Below are positions 1 to 8,331 of a DNA stretch of 37,508 nt, in pieces. The notes beneath the pieces were generated by a model that was not told the DNA's origin, did no database searches, and saw only the letters and a program-made list of their open reading frames with translations. Origin of the DNA: Salinivirgaceae bacterium. GTDB lineage: Bacteria > Bacteroidota > Bacteroidia > Bacteroidales > SZUA-534. Positions within the stretch are counted from its first letter, which is position 1; each line of letters opens with the position of its first letter. The position numbers and the translations under genes are program-made. The stretch covers positions 1-37,508 of the forward strand of contig JAGCNL010000003.1 of assembly GCA_017645945.1 (NCBI GenBank), written 5' to 3'.

Positions 1-1
1 A

Positions 2-97
2 TGTAGATATACCATCAGTCTGACAATTAACCCGACGTACCTGTATATGCTGTCGGAGCCGGATTTGGATAGTCCAACAGTTCAAATTGAAAATTGA
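2..97 (+). CDS. 3' end of an unidentified protein (partial)
   Basis: An open frame enters from the left edge and runs 31 codons to TGA at 95-97. The residues (ending ...SPTVQIEN) have an ordinary composition and codon use like the neighbouring genes. The frame stops just inside the first unit of the repeat array that leads to hisF. The fragment is too short to assign a family. It could be chance open frame, but no other frame explains these bases. Confidence 0.4.
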   Translation, partial: CRYTISLTINPTYLYMLSEPDLDSPTVQIEN

Positions 98-218
98 AAA
101 TTGAGAATTGAAAATTAAAAGACGACGGACTACGGACAACAGACTACGGACAAATGCCTAATGCCTAGTGCCTAGTGCCTTAAAACTTAATAACTTATAA
201 CTTTCAACTTGTAACTAT
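86..218. repeat. Phased heptamer array upstream of hisF (19 units)
   Basis: The 133 bases divide exactly into 19 units of 7 nt. The unit sequence changes in blocks (ATTGAAA type, then GACTACG/GACAACA, then GCCTAGT, then TAACTTA) while the 7-nt phase never slips. The last unit ends at 218 and the hisF ATG begins at 219, so the leader and translation start region of hisF are built of repeat. Confidence 0.85.
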
Positions 219-974
219 ATGTTAACCAAACGAATAATCCCCTGCCTTGATGTTAAGAACGGACGCACGGTTAAAGGCGTGAACTTCCTGGAGTTGCGCG
301 ATGCTGGCGACCCTGTTGAGTTGGGCGCGTTGTATGCGCGTAACGGTGCCGACGAGCTTTGCTTTCTCGACATTTCGGCAACACTCGAGCAGCGCAAGAC
401 CTTTGCCGAACTGGTGCGCGACATTGCCCGCAACGTGAACATTCCGTTCACCGTGGGCGGCGGAATCGGCAGCGTGGCCGAAGTGGGCACTTTGCTCAAC
501 GCTGGTGCCGACAAGATTACCGTCAACTCGGCGGCAGTGCGCAATCCGCAACTAATCAGCGATTTGGCTGGACAGTTCGGCTCGCAGTGCGTGGTTCTGG
601 CCATTGACACAAAGTACGACAACGGCGAGTGGTACGTCTACACCCACGGAGGAACACGCCCCACCCCCATTCTCACAACTGATTGGGCGCGAGAGGCTTA
701 CAACCGCGGCGCAGGCGAGATTCTTCTCACAAGTATGAACCACGACGGCACCAAAAACGGTTTCGCTCTCGACATTACAAGCACCATATCGCAAATGGTT
801 AATATTCCTGTGATTGCGTCGGGTGGCGCGGGCACAATGGCTCATTTTGTCGATGTCTTCCGCGAAGGCAAAGCCGATGCAGCCCTTGCCGCAAGCATTT
901 TCCACTTCAAGGAAATCGAGATTATGGACTTGAAGAAATATCTGAAAGAGAACGGGATAAGCGTGAGGATTTGA
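219..974 (+). CDS. hisF: Imidazole glycerol phosphate synthase, cyclase subunit HisF
   Basis: HisF is the cyclase half of the HisH-HisF synthase. It uses ammonia from HisH to convert PRFAR into imidazole-glycerol phosphate and AICAR, in histidine synthesis. The 251-residue length is normal for this (beta/alpha)8 barrel. The two catalytic aspartates are in place: Asp11 in PCLDV and Asp130 in AIDTK. The phosphate-binding loops FTVGGGI (about 77-83) and ASGGAG are intact. The ATG at 219 gives the canonical [12 protein letters not shown] start. There is no Shine-Dalgarno sequence, since the upstream bases are heptamer repeat. hisI follows 156 bp downstream on the same strand. The rest of the his operon (hisG, D, C, B, H, A) is not visible and may lie to the left. 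Confidence 0.98.
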   Translation: MLTKRIIPCLDVKNGRTVKGVNFLELRDAGDPVELGALYARNGADELCFLDISATLEQRKTFAELVRDIARNVNIPFTVGGGIGSVAEVGTLLNAGADKITVNSAAVRNPQLISDLAGQFGSQCVVLAIDTKYDNGEWYVYTHGGTRPTPILTTDWAREAYNRGAGEILLTSMNHDGTKNGFALDITSTISQMVNIPVIASGGAGTMAHFVDVFREGKADAALAASIFHFKEIEIMDLKKYLKENGISVRI

Positions 975-1128
975 GGACAACAGACTAAAGACTACGGACA
1001 ACGGACGATTGACAGAATATGTAACTAATTAACAATTAACAATTAACAATGAGTTTGGAATATTGCTTTTATCCTAAAATCATTACTCTTTACTCATTAA
1101 TCATTAAACATTTAACACTAAACATTAA
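975..1128. repeat. Phased heptamer array between hisF and hisI (22 units)
   Basis: The array starts on the first base after the hisF stop and divides into 22 units of 7 nt. Blocks are GACTACG/GACAACG-like (975-1009), AACAATT-like (1024-1051) and TCATTAA/ACATTAA-like (1080-1128). A less regular middle at 1052-1079 keeps the phase across it. Only two bases separate the array from the hisI ATG at 1131. Confidence 0.8.
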
Positions 1129-1130
1129 TT

Positions 1131-1445
1131 ATGTCTCCTGATTTTGACAAAGACCCGAACGGCTTGCTGCCTGCAATTGTTCAGGACGCCAACACTGGCA
1201 AGGTGCTGATGCTGGCCTATATGAACCGCGAATCGTATGAACTGACGCTGAAAACTGGCAAGGCCACCTTCTACTCTCGCAGCCGTAAAGAGTTGTGGCT
1301 CAAGGGCGAGACTTCGGGCCATTTTATGATGGTCAAGCAAATATTTCTCGATTGCGACCTTGACACCATTCTTGTGAAAGCCGAACCTTGCGGCCCCGCC
1401 TGCCACACAGGCTCTGAAAGCTGCTTTTTCAATGAGGTAATTTAG
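1131..1445 (+). CDS. hisI: Phosphoribosyl-AMP cyclohydrolase HisI (monofunctional)
   Basis: HisI opens the adenine ring of phosphoribosyl-AMP to give ProFAR, the third step of histidine synthesis. The signatures are all present: [16 protein letters not shown], the metal-binding DCDLD, and the CHTGSESCF cysteine/histidine motif that binds zinc. At 104 residues it is the single-domain form. The HisE pyrophosphohydrolase domain, often fused behind HisI in bacteria, is absent, and the gene after it is an unrelated acetyltransferase. A separate hisE must therefore exist elsewhere if the pathway is complete. The ATG at 1131 fits the family start (MxxDFDKD). Confidence 0.97.
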   Translation: MSPDFDKDPNGLLPAIVQDANTGKVLMLAYMNRESYELTLKTGKATFYSRSRKELWLKGETSGHFMMVKQIFLDCDLDTILVKAEPCGPACHTGSESCFFNEVI

Positions 1446-1514
1446 ACTACGGACAACGGACTACAGACAACAGACAATGCTCAATCCTGATAGTTGGAAC
1501 TAACACCCAACACC
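1445..1514. repeat. Phased heptamer array after hisI (10 units)
   Basis: This array begins on the last base of the hisI stop. The first five units are GACTACG/GACAACG-type, the same family as those at 121, 975 and 19099. Three degenerate units follow, then TAACACC and CAACACC in the same phase. The ATG of the next gene is at 1521. Confidence 0.75.
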
Positions 1515-1520
1515 TAAAAA

Positions 1521-1919
1521 ATGCAAATAAAAGATACTCACGATTTTACCGCCGACAAACTGCAAGATTTATTCCTTTCGGTGGAATGGTCGTCGGGGCA
1601 TTTTCCTGACAAACTGGTGGTTGCGATGCGCAATTTCAAAACCGTTTATTCGGCTTGGGACGGTGACAAACTCGTTGGTATGATTTGCGCAATGGACGAC
1701 GGCGTGATGAACGCTTACGTGCATTATCTGCTTATGCGCCCCGAATATCAAGGGAAAAATATTGGCAAACAACTTGTTGAGAAAATGAAAGAGCACTACC
1801 GCGACTATCTGCGGATTGTGGTTGTGGCTTACAACAAAGAGGTTGGCTTTTACGAAAACTGCGGCTTCTCACCTGCCACTGATGCCACACCAATGTTCAT
1901 AACAAGTCTTTGGACGTGA
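1521..1919 (+). CDS. GNAT family N-acetyltransferase
   Basis: This is a 132-residue single-domain GNAT fold protein of the kind that transfers an acetyl group from acetyl-CoA to an amine. The acetyl-CoA pyrophosphate-binding motif A is seen at 77-82 (QGKNIG, matching Q/RxxGxG/A). It is preceded by the beta4 strand YVHYLLMRPEY and followed by a beta5 segment (LRIVVVAYN) and the typical FYENCGF C-terminal motif. The substrate cannot be told from sequence. The gene lies 75 bp after hisI on the same strand and may be cotranscribed. The strong hairpin at 1985-2017 probably ends this transcript. Confidence 0.88.
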   Translation: MQIKDTHDFTADKLQDLFLSVEWSSGHFPDKLVVAMRNFKTVYSAWDGDKLVGMICAMDDGVMNAYVHYLLMRPEYQGKNIGKQLVEKMKEHYRDYLRIVVVAYNKEVGFYENCGFSPATDATPMFITSLWT

Positions 1920-1922
1920 GTA

Positions 1923-1964
1923 AGTTATAAGTTTGAAAGTTTTAAGTTATAGTTATAGGTTTTA
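1923..1964. repeat. Short AGTTATA-type heptamer array
   Basis: Six 7-nt units (AGTTATA, AGTTTGA, AAGTTTT and similar) lie between the acetyltransferase stop and the terminator. They are more degenerate than the arrays around hisF and hisI. Confidence 0.5.
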
Positions 1965-1984
1965 AAAACTGCTAAAAACTAAAA

Positions 1985-2017
1985 CGGCCTTCCTGAAGAA
2001 ACTCTTCAAGAAGGCCG
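1985..2017. terminator. Bidirectional intrinsic terminator
   Basis: Arms at 1985-1999 and 2003-2017 pair at 14 of 15 positions around an AAC loop, with CGGCC/GGCCG at the base. The plus side is followed by CTTTAATTA. The minus side is followed by a T-rich stretch (GTTTTAGTTTTTAG). It sits between converging genes, the acetyltransferase (+) and the GH43 lipoprotein (-), and can serve both. Confidence 0.9.
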
Positions 2018-2042
2018 CTTTAATTATGTATTAATCAATCGA

Positions 2043-3536
2043 TTATTTGAACTGCCAACCGTCGAATTCAAACTCGCCTGCAAAGACGAAGAACAAATCG
2101 TGCTTGCCGCTGACAGGTTTGGTGAGTTGGGCTGTAGCATCGGCAAACTGACCGTTAGTGTTCTTAACATTCAGATAACCAACACATTCGCCATCAACCT
2201 TGTCGAGGCAGATTTTGATAGCGCCATTGCCTTTGCTTGCAACTTTTGCGGTAAACTGACTTGCGCCATTGGCAAAATCAACGCCTGCAAGACCAATCCA
2301 ATCGCCTGTGGCAATGTTAGTCACGCAGAGGTTGGTGCCATCGGTGTAACGGGTTTCAATTCCGCCCATCCAAGCCATTGTTTCGGCCTCGGTATAATCG
2401 AACGGATTGAACGGTTTAATCTGCTCCACGCCTGTGTATGTGCCTGTAACTTGCTCAATCTTACCATCTTCGGTAACAGTAACCTTGTCAACATTTGTCG
2501 AGCGGTAGCCGTCGGCGGTGATGCCCATGCGCTCACGCAGGATTTGAGCGTGATAGAACAGATAATACTCCTCGCCTAACTTGCAAACAGCGTGGTGGTT
2601 GTTTCCGCCAATGCCGAAGAAATCGCCAGGATTGTTGAAGAATGTGCCTTGGAACGTATATGGACCCATCGGGTTCTTGCTTGTCATGTAGGCAATGCGG
2701 CCGTTGCCAAGCTCAGGGCTGTTGAAGTTGGTGCAGTAGCTGTAATAATAGGTGTCGCCAATCTTGTTAGCGCCCGCATCCTCAAACAGATACGGAGGAT
2801 TGATGGCTACTGGGTCGCCATCGAGAGCAGTAAGGCTGGCATCGAGTTTCACAACGCGTGCAGTGCCCGGGTCTTTGTATTGCGGGCCCTTGCCAGGCAC
2901 GAATGGCACTCCACCACCAACAAACAGATAGCCGTCGCCATTATCATCGACCAAAACAGCTGGGTCGAACAACCACGTAACGCTTGCGCAGGTTGGTGTC
3001 TCGCGCGAGATGAGTGCTTTGCCAATCGGGTCAGTCCATGGACCATAAGGCGTGTCAGATGTCACAACACCAATACCGTTGCCGCTGTTGGCAAAATAGA
3101 GGAAGAATTTCTCCTTGCCGTCGATGGTTTTGTGGCAAGCTGTCGGAGCCCACGAGAACTGCGCCCACTTGGCGGCACCATCAGGTCCTGCAATCGGCAT
3201 TGCGCCGTGGTCGGTCCAGTTCACCAAATCGTCCGACGAGATGCAGAAAATCTTGTTGATGGTCTGGAAAGAGTTGTTTTTGGCAACGCCTGCTTCATCA
3301 TACTCAAGCACGTCGTTGGTCATATAGACATAGACGCGGCCGTTGTACTCCATTGCATAAGGGTCGGCGCCGAAACGCTGAGTTGCCAACGGGTTATGCT
3401 CGTTCTGCTGCTTGTAGGCTTTTGTCAGTTCGATGTTCTCGAACATAGCCTGTGCCTTTGAGTTGCTGTCGCAACCTGCCATCACCGCCGCCGCAAGCAA
3501 CATCGGCGCAATGGCTGTAATCTGACTTTTTTTCAT
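2043..3536 (-). CDS. GH43 family glycoside hydrolase lipoprotein with C-terminal CBM6-like domain
   Basis: This is probably an exported arabinofuranosidase or xylosidase acting on hemicellulose-type glycans. The N-terminus is a lipoprotein signal with lipobox Cys22 (AVMAGC), so it should be anchored in an outer-layer membrane. A five-bladed GH43 propeller spans about 45-370. Likely catalytic residues are base Asp58 (GADPY), pKa-modulator Asp191 (LFDPAVLVDD) and acid Glu252 (LFEDAG). About residues 375-497 resemble a CBM6 sandwich (DWIGLAGVDF... and GKHDLFFVF). The start is placed at the ATG 3536; an in-frame ATG 12 bases upstream (3548) is also possible. The context TTGAAAATGAAAAA matches the start of the LRR gene at 37387. 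No SusC/SusD pair is nearby, so this is not an obvious polysaccharide utilisation locus. Confidence 0.9.
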   Translation of the reverse strand: MKKSQITAIAPMLLAAAVMAGCDSNSKAQAMFENIELTKAYKQQNEHNPLATQRFGADPYAMEYNGRVYVYMTNDVLEYDEAGVAKNNSFQTINKIFCISSDDLVNWTDHGAMPIAGPDGAAKWAQFSWAPTACHKTIDGKEKFFLYFANSGNGIGVVTSDTPYGPWTDPIGKALISRETPTCASVTWLFDPAVLVDDNGDGYLFVGGGVPFVPGKGPQYKDPGTARVVKLDASLTALDGDPVAINPPYLFEDAGANKIGDTYYYSYCTNFNSPELGNGRIAYMTSKNPMGPYTFQGTFFNNPGDFFGIGGNNHHAVCKLGEEYYLFYHAQILRERMGITADGYRSTNVDKVTVTEDGKIEQVTGTYTGVEQIKPFNPFDYTEAETMAWMGGIETRYTDGTNLCVTNIATGDWIGLAGVDFANGASQFTAKVASKGNGAIKICLDKVDGECVGYLNVKNTNGQFADATAQLTKPVSGKHDLFFVFAGEFEFDGWQFK

Positions 3537-3641
3537 TTTCAATTGCATTTAATAGTGATTTAAATCGATGTGAAATATAAGCATTTATTGTATTGTGCTG
3601 AGTTTGACTGCGCGGATTGAACTGATTTTTTGCACTATGAA

Positions 3642-4553
3642 TCAATATATCGGCCGCACGGAATTAATTATCCTGAAAAGCGGATTCGCCCGCGAAATCT
3701 TATGATAACTGACTGGCTCTGAGCCAAATCGGCGGTACGATTGCTCGACATTCTCAATCATTGAGCCTTCGAAATCAAAAGCCAAACGCTTCTCGGCCGC
3801 CAATTTCATGGCCTCATACATCAGCAAATCGCCAACGCCCGACTTGCGAGCCTCTGCGTCAAACGAATATGTCAGCGCGTACATCGACCGATTGTCCCAA
3901 ACCACGAACAGAACGCCGCAAACAGCCGAATTTTCATCTGTAGCGTAAAATATTGTTCCAGAATCGTTGTTGACGCATTCTCCGTGCAGTTTTTCGAACA
4001 TCGGCCGCGAATATTCAACCTTTGAGCCGCAGTTTTTCTCAAAAAAATCGTAGAAATCAGCCGCGGACAGTCCTGCAGCCGTTTTGAATTTTGCCGATGC
4101 CTTGCGGATGTTGCGCTGTTTTGAATCCTCAAAATTCCGACTGACAGTCTGCAAATCAGTCAAATCTTTAATTACCAAGCTGTAGCGCAAGGTTTCATCG
4201 AATCCGCGCCACTTGTACGGACTCCAATATTGGAACGTGTGGCTCATGCAGATTGAGGTGAAAGCCGTCCTCGGCAACTGGTCGATATAATAGTTTGAAA
4301 TTGGCTTGTATTGGCCTAACTCTCTGTCGATGAACGAATAATCGCCTAAAAACTGCGTCAGCGGCGGCATCACAATGTACTTCAAACCGAACTTGCGCTT
4401 CAGGAAATAGACAAAAACAGAATCGTACTCACCGCCCGTCTGGTGCGCCACGGCACACCACTCTCCGCCTTCGCAAACGGCATCGAGCCACCACGACCGA
4501 AAGAAAATCGGCAGCCTGTCGTTGAACGATTTATACAACTCTTTATCAATCAT
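3642..4553 (-). CDS. FemAB/GNAT-like acyltransferase
   Basis: This 303-residue protein resembles the GNAT-fold FemAB-like group (Acetyltransf_6 type). Visible features are an N-terminal half with FFRSWWLDAVCEGG, a basic segment RNIRKASAKFK, and a second GNAT-like half with VCGVLFVVWDNRSMYALTYSFD and the motif RKSGVGDLLMYEAMK. The tail FDFEGSMIENVEQSYRRFGS is typical of this group. Family members transfer acyl or aminoacyl groups in cell-wall or lipid modification. The actual substrate is not readable. Its ATG overlaps the stop of the upstream NlpC/P60 gene (ATGA at 4550-4553), so the two are translationally coupled, which supports an envelope role. Confidence 0.78.
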   Translation of the reverse strand: MIDKELYKSFNDRLPIFFRSWWLDAVCEGGEWCAVAHQTGGEYDSVFVYFLKRKFGLKYIVMPPLTQFLGDYSFIDRELGQYKPISNYYIDQLPRTAFTSICMSHTFQYWSPYKWRGFDETLRYSLVIKDLTDLQTVSRNFEDSKQRNIRKASAKFKTAAGLSAADFYDFFEKNCGSKVEYSRPMFEKLHGECVNNDSGTIFYATDENSAVCGVLFVVWDNRSMYALTYSFDAEARKSGVGDLLMYEAMKLAAEKRLAFDFEGSMIENVEQSYRRFGSEPVSYHKISRANPLFRIINSVRPIY

Positions 4554-5131
4554 TTAACCCGTCCTCCTTTGATGAACTCCTTGCGGTAATACTCCTGTTC
4601 AAGACTGTTAACCACGACGCCCCGCGATGAACTTGCGTGCACAAACTTGCCGTTTTTCAGGTAAATACCCACGTGATTCGGCGTTTTTGAGTTTTTGCCG
4701 TCGGTGCGGAAGAAAACCAGGTCGCCCTCCTCCAGATTACCCTGACGAATGTGGCGCACGTCCTCATTATAGATGTCAACCACTGTGCGGTGAATCTTCT
4801 TGCCGTACACCTCATTATATACAGCTACGGCCAATCCCGAGCAGTCGACGCCTGCTTTGGTGTTGCCGCCCGTGCGGTAACGGGTGCCTAACCAAGAAGA
4901 AACGCAGCGGTAGAGCTTGATATTGTCGTTTTTGGTAATCTCGACACCAAACTTGCTCGACAATGCGGCCCGCTCGTCGGCGGCAGCCCGGCGTGACGAT
5001 GAGCACGACAGCATCAGCATTGCCACCAAAACAACAGGCACCAATCTCTTAATAGGTGTGGCAACTCGGAAAATTCTATTTCCGCATCTGCTGCTGTATT
5101 TTGTTTTGTTGAAAATAGCGATTTCTGACAT
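4550..5131 (-). CDS. NlpC/P60 family cell-wall hydrolase, lipoprotein
   Basis: The predicted function is a gamma-D-glutamyl-meso-diaminopimelate endopeptidase that cuts peptidoglycan stem peptides. The catalytic core is clear: Cys97 in AGVDCSGL, His153 in PNHVGIY and a third polar residue His165 in KFVHASSS. A hydrophobic segment at 30-42 ends in lipobox Cys43 (MLMLSC), so the mature enzyme is a lipoprotein. The region before the signal is long (29 residues), but no later ATG precedes the signal. The gene is the first of a two-gene unit with the overlapping acyltransferase. The 117 bp upstream are AT-rich. Confidence 0.92.
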   Translation of the reverse strand: MSEIAIFNKTKYSSRCGNRIFRVATPIKRLVPVVLVAMLMLSCSSSRRAAADERAALSSKFGVEITKNDNIKLYRCVSSWLGTRYRTGGNTKAGVDCSGLAVAVYNEVYGKKIHRTVVDIYNEDVRHIRQGNLEEGDLVFFRTDGKNSKTPNHVGIYLKNGKFVHASSSRGVVVNSLEQEYYRKEFIKGGRVK

Positions 5132-5248
5132 AAATGATTATTGTTAAATAGAATTGTGTTGATAAATATTTTCAGATTTTTTTGATTTTTATCGTTAAAA
5201 CATCGAATGTTACAAATCTAAACGTGGCAAAACCATCCGAATTGTTAC

Positions 5249-6283
5249 TTATGTAAACTTGAATTTTACAGCCTTGTTTACATCTTTCGCCAGTTTTGGA
5301 CCATAATAAATGAAGCCTGTAAACACCTGAACAAGCGTTGCTCCTGCCTCAAGTTTTGCAACGGCATCGGCAGGCGACATGGTGCCTCCCACGCCTATTA
5401 TAGGCAGCTTACCTCCCGTTTTCTGGCTTATATAGCGGGTAATCTCAACCGAACGGTCGCGCAGCGGCTGCCCGCTCAAACCGCCGTTGGCAATCTCTTT
5501 TATGCGCTCCTCACTGGTTTTCAAACCATTGCGCGTGGTGCTTGTGTTGGCAGCCACAATGCCGTCGATTCCGTAGCGCTCAATAATCACCAGCGACTCG
5601 TCAATCTGCTGGAAGTTCAAATCGGGCGAGATTTTGAGCAGAATCGGCTTATAAACAGCCTTCTGGCGGCGCTGCTCAGCCAATGCCGAAAGGATTCTCT
5701 CAAGCGACTCCTGTCCCTGCAACTCGCGCAGATTTGTGACATTCGGGCAGCTGACATTCACCGTTATATAATCAACATAATCGTAAAGCGCCTGAAAACA
5801 AGCCACATAGTCATCCACAGCCTTCTCGTTCGGCGTTGATGAGTTCTTGCCGATGTTGCCGCCAATGACAATCTTATGATTGCGCCTGCGCAGGTTTTTC
5901 ACGGCGTTCTCCACGCCTTTGTTGTTGAATCCCATGCGGTTGATAAGCGCACTGTCAGCCGGCAGACGGAACAGTCGCGGCTTGGGGTTTCCCGGTTGCG
6001 GACGCGGCGTCACAGTGCCAATCTCAACATGGCCAAATCCCATGTTGCCCAACATCTTATACACCTCGGCATTCTTGTCGAAACCAGCGGCAATGCCTAT
6101 TTTATTGGGAAATTTTATGCCGCAAAACTCTGTTTCCATTTGTAAACAGCGCGGATTGTAGCACCAATCCATTACCTTTCCAATGCCCACGCAACGAGCC
6201 ACCTTCAGCCCCGTATTTATCACACCGTGAATACGTTCGGGGTCGATGCGGAACAGCAGCGGACGGATTATTCTCTTATACAT
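5249..6283 (-). CDS. pyrD: Dihydroorotate dehydrogenase, class 2 type
   Basis: PyrD oxidises dihydroorotate to orotate in pyrimidine synthesis. The class 2 (membrane, quinone-linked) form is indicated by the length (344 residues), the N-terminal helical extension (MYKRIIRPLLFRIDPERIHG) and motifs GIAAGFDKNAEVY, EIGTVTPRPQPGNPKPRLFRL and INRMGFNN. FMN-binding motifs IGVGG and VFTGFIYYGP lie near the end. One oddity is that the active-site loop reads VNVSCPN with Cys179, where the E. coli class 2 enzyme has the catalytic serine and class 1 enzymes have cysteine. A -7 promoter-like element lies just upstream. Confidence 0.96.
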   Translation of the reverse strand: MYKRIIRPLLFRIDPERIHGVINTGLKVARCVGIGKVMDWCYNPRCLQMETEFCGIKFPNKIGIAAGFDKNAEVYKMLGNMGFGHVEIGTVTPRPQPGNPKPRLFRLPADSALINRMGFNNKGVENAVKNLRRRNHKIVIGGNIGKNSSTPNEKAVDDYVACFQALYDYVDYITVNVSCPNVTNLRELQGQESLERILSALAEQRRQKAVYKPILLKISPDLNFQQIDESLVIIERYGIDGIVAANTSTTRNGLKTSEERIKEIANGGLSGQPLRDRSVEITRYISQKTGGKLPIIGVGGTMSPADAVAKLEAGATLVQVFTGFIYYGPKLAKDVNKAVKFKFT

Positions 6284-6299
6284 CGTTTAAAATTTGTTT

Positions 6300-6307
6300 C
6301 AAAATTA
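6300..6307 (-). promoter_or_regulatory. Putative -7 promoter element for pyrD
   Basis: The minus strand reads TAATTTTG, a match to the Bacteroidetes TAnnTTTG element, 17 bases before the pyrD ATG. No good -33 TTTG is seen at the usual distance. Confidence 0.4.
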
Positions 6308-6340
6308 ATAGAAAAGCGTTTAAATGCTCTGTTTTTGCAA

Positions 6341-7639
6341 TTATTGGTTTTTATGCTCAATTGTCCGTTTAGGTTTCACATCGCGCACCAGACGCACCGA
6401 AAAACGGTCGTAGCGCCTCCATCCAGGGCGGCCGTCTTCACGATTATCCCCACCCGTTCCGATGCCTGTTATATCCCATGGTACATCATACGGAAAACCA
6501 ACATGGAACGCGCAAACGTCCTTATCGGCTGTGGCCGTCCAATATTCTCCGCCCCTGCCGACACAACCATTTCCAATACCAAAACTGTTGGGACGGTAAC
6601 CTCCTCCGATGCCAGCGGCAGGAAGGAACACCGCACCACGGGCCTCCATCAACGCCCATTGCTCAACCGTGTAAACATTTGAAGAAAAATCAGTTGTGCC
6701 GCTGAAGAAGAACAGACTGTCGGGCAAAAGCCACACATCGGGCAAAAGAACCATGCCATTAACATCGGCAACCCGCGCCATACCAAGCTTCTCGCTCGCA
6801 TTCTTGCGCGACTTCAGCAGATACTCCCATTCTTTTCTAGTAAGCGTGCGCCACAGTCCAACCGCATCGCCGCCGTTGCTGATGGCGTTATGCACGCCCC
6901 AGTCGTATTCGGTGTTGGCAATATCGTGTGAGCCCTGACCATAGTCGAAAGTCCTGAAACTATTCATATACGGATACTTGCCGTTGTAACCACTTGTTCC
7001 CCAGCCGAATAGCGAAATCCATCCATCATATTCAGCGGAACTCTCCAGCATTGCCGCACCGCTCACGCCCTCCACGTCGAACTGATTCTCGGCAAAACGC
7101 CACGTGTCAGTTGAAGGCCGATACTCCAAATTGCCTTGAGAGAAGTGAACCACGCGCTCTTTGGCCACCGAGAAATCGGCGTTGATTTCACCCACAGGAT
7201 TCAAAAGAAACGTCAGCGTCTTGATTTGGGCGGTCATGTCGTCAATCATGGCCTGATGGTTGCTGATGATGCCCTGAACGAACGGCACGCTTATCATCTG
7301 TGTGGTTGTTGTGGCGAACATGCTTTCCGTTTTGACGAAGAAATTGCCTGAACCCCAATTGATTGCAGAAAAATCGTCGATGCTTGTGCCTTTCCCGATA
7401 AGAAGCGTTATTTGGCCGTTCTGGTCGGTGGTCACGCTGTGCGTTTCGGTATAGACAGCCGTGGCCGATTCGAGCGTTTCCCCTTGCAAAACAGCAACAG
7501 CGATGTCGAAGGTGCGGTTTGCAACCACAGCGTTCCTTGCATTGCGCACAATAGCCTGATAGCTAAAGCCTTGCTGGGCTTGCGCGACTGCAGCAAACGA
7601 CAAAAATAAAGTGGCCGCCAAGGTGAGAAAACGCTTCAT
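6341..7639 (-). CDS. Secreted protein with Fibrobacter-major-paralogous-like C-terminal domain
   Basis: The function is not known. A signal peptide (MKRFLTLAATLFLSFAAVAQA) precedes an N-terminal domain often seen in Bacteroidetes secreted proteins: GFSYQAIVRNARNAVV, then YTETHSVTTDQNGQITLLIGKG and NFFVKTES. A linker with a short coiled segment follows. The C-terminal half (about 165-425) has the recurring features VHFSQGNLEYRPS, WISLFGWGTSGYNG, LTRKEWEYLL, FLPAAGIGGG, EYWTAT and FSVRLVRDV. These match the Lcl/formylglycine-enzyme-like fold used in Fibrobacter and rumen Bacteroidales paralogous proteins. It is a monocistronic gene between pyrD and the XRE regulator. A binding or surface role is likely, but this is inference. 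Confidence 0.8.
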   Translation of the reverse strand: MKRFLTLAATLFLSFAAVAQAQQGFSYQAIVRNARNAVVANRTFDIAVAVLQGETLESATAVYTETHSVTTDQNGQITLLIGKGTSIDDFSAINWGSGNFFVKTESMFATTTTQMISVPFVQGIISNHQAMIDDMTAQIKTLTFLLNPVGEINADFSVAKERVVHFSQGNLEYRPSTDTWRFAENQFDVEGVSGAAMLESSAEYDGWISLFGWGTSGYNGKYPYMNSFRTFDYGQGSHDIANTEYDWGVHNAISNGGDAVGLWRTLTRKEWEYLLKSRKNASEKLGMARVADVNGMVLLPDVWLLPDSLFFFSGTTDFSSNVYTVEQWALMEARGAVFLPAAGIGGGYRPNSFGIGNGCVGRGGEYWTATADKDVCAFHVGFPYDVPWDITGIGTGGDNREDGRPGWRRYDRFSVRLVRDVKPKRTIEHKNQ

Positions 7640-7760
7640 TAAGGAATGTTTTTCTGTAACAGCCTCAAATGTAGGATAAAAGCCGCCAAAAAAGCCAATG
7701 CCCGCGCGGCAGATTTTAGCAAATTGCTAACAACCGACCTAAAGATTGTTAGTGGCTGAT

Positions 7761-8312
7761 TTACTGCTTGTTGTAGGCCACAAACGTATTGTCGGTATAC
7801 AAGACAACCACCTGCTTCACCTCCGCCTGATGCTGGGCGGCGTGCGTCAGAACCGATGTCAAATCAGCGGCGGGTGCATCTTGTTCAGTCTTGGCTGCCG
7901 AAGGTTGCTTATTGTCAACAACAGGCTCGGTTTCAAACAATTGAGGATGTTGTGGCATTGACGGATTGGCATTGGCACCTGCGTTTTGAACGTCGTTTGA
8001 GGCGGTTTCTGCTGCATTTTGGGCAGTCAAATCAGGTTGTGGCACAACAGGTCCCCCGTCATCGCCAAGAATGTCGAAAATCGTTGTCTGCACAGGCTGG
8101 CGGTAAATCTCGCCCTTTCCCATCACAAGCCAATCGGTGTTGTAGTGCGGGAAAGAATTCAGAATCTTTTGCAGCAAATCCAGGCTCGGCCCGCTGCGAC
8201 CATTCATAATATGCGAGATGTTTGAGCGCTGAATGCCAATTTTATCGGCAAAAGCGGAGGCTGTCAACCCTTCTGAAGCAATGATTTTAGCAATCCGTTC
8301 ACTTATTTCCAT
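7761..8312 (-). CDS. XRE-type helix-turn-helix transcriptional regulator
   Basis: This is a 183-residue DNA-binding protein. An XRE (Cro/CI-like) domain spans about 1-65, with the helix-turn-helix in ASAFADKIGIQRSNISHIMNG and the common tail LDLLQKILNSFPHYNTDWLVMGKGEIY. The remainder is low-complexity, Ala/Gln/Asn-rich, and ends with a short conserved-looking VVVLYTDNTFVAYNKQ. No peptidase (S24) or ligand domain is visible. The ATG at 8312 is chosen because it starts the domain cleanly (MEISERIAKIIASEG). The reading frame stays open upstream to 8405 but that part looks non-coding. Dyad TTAC/GTAA sequences upstream suggest autoregulation. Confidence 0.88.
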   Translation of the reverse strand: MEISERIAKIIASEGLTASAFADKIGIQRSNISHIMNGRSGPSLDLLQKILNSFPHYNTDWLVMGKGEIYRQPVQTTIFDILGDDGGPVVPQPDLTAQNAAETASNDVQNAGANANPSMPQHPQLFETEPVVDNKQPSAAKTEQDAPAADLTSVLTHAAQHQAEVKQVVVLYTDNTFVAYNKQ

Positions 8313-8331
8313 AACTGCGATTTTATTATGG

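Noticed and set aside
215..1406. Antisense reading frames opposite hisF and hisI
   Set aside because: Long frames on the minus strand mirror the codon bias of the plus-strand enzymes and have no features of their own.
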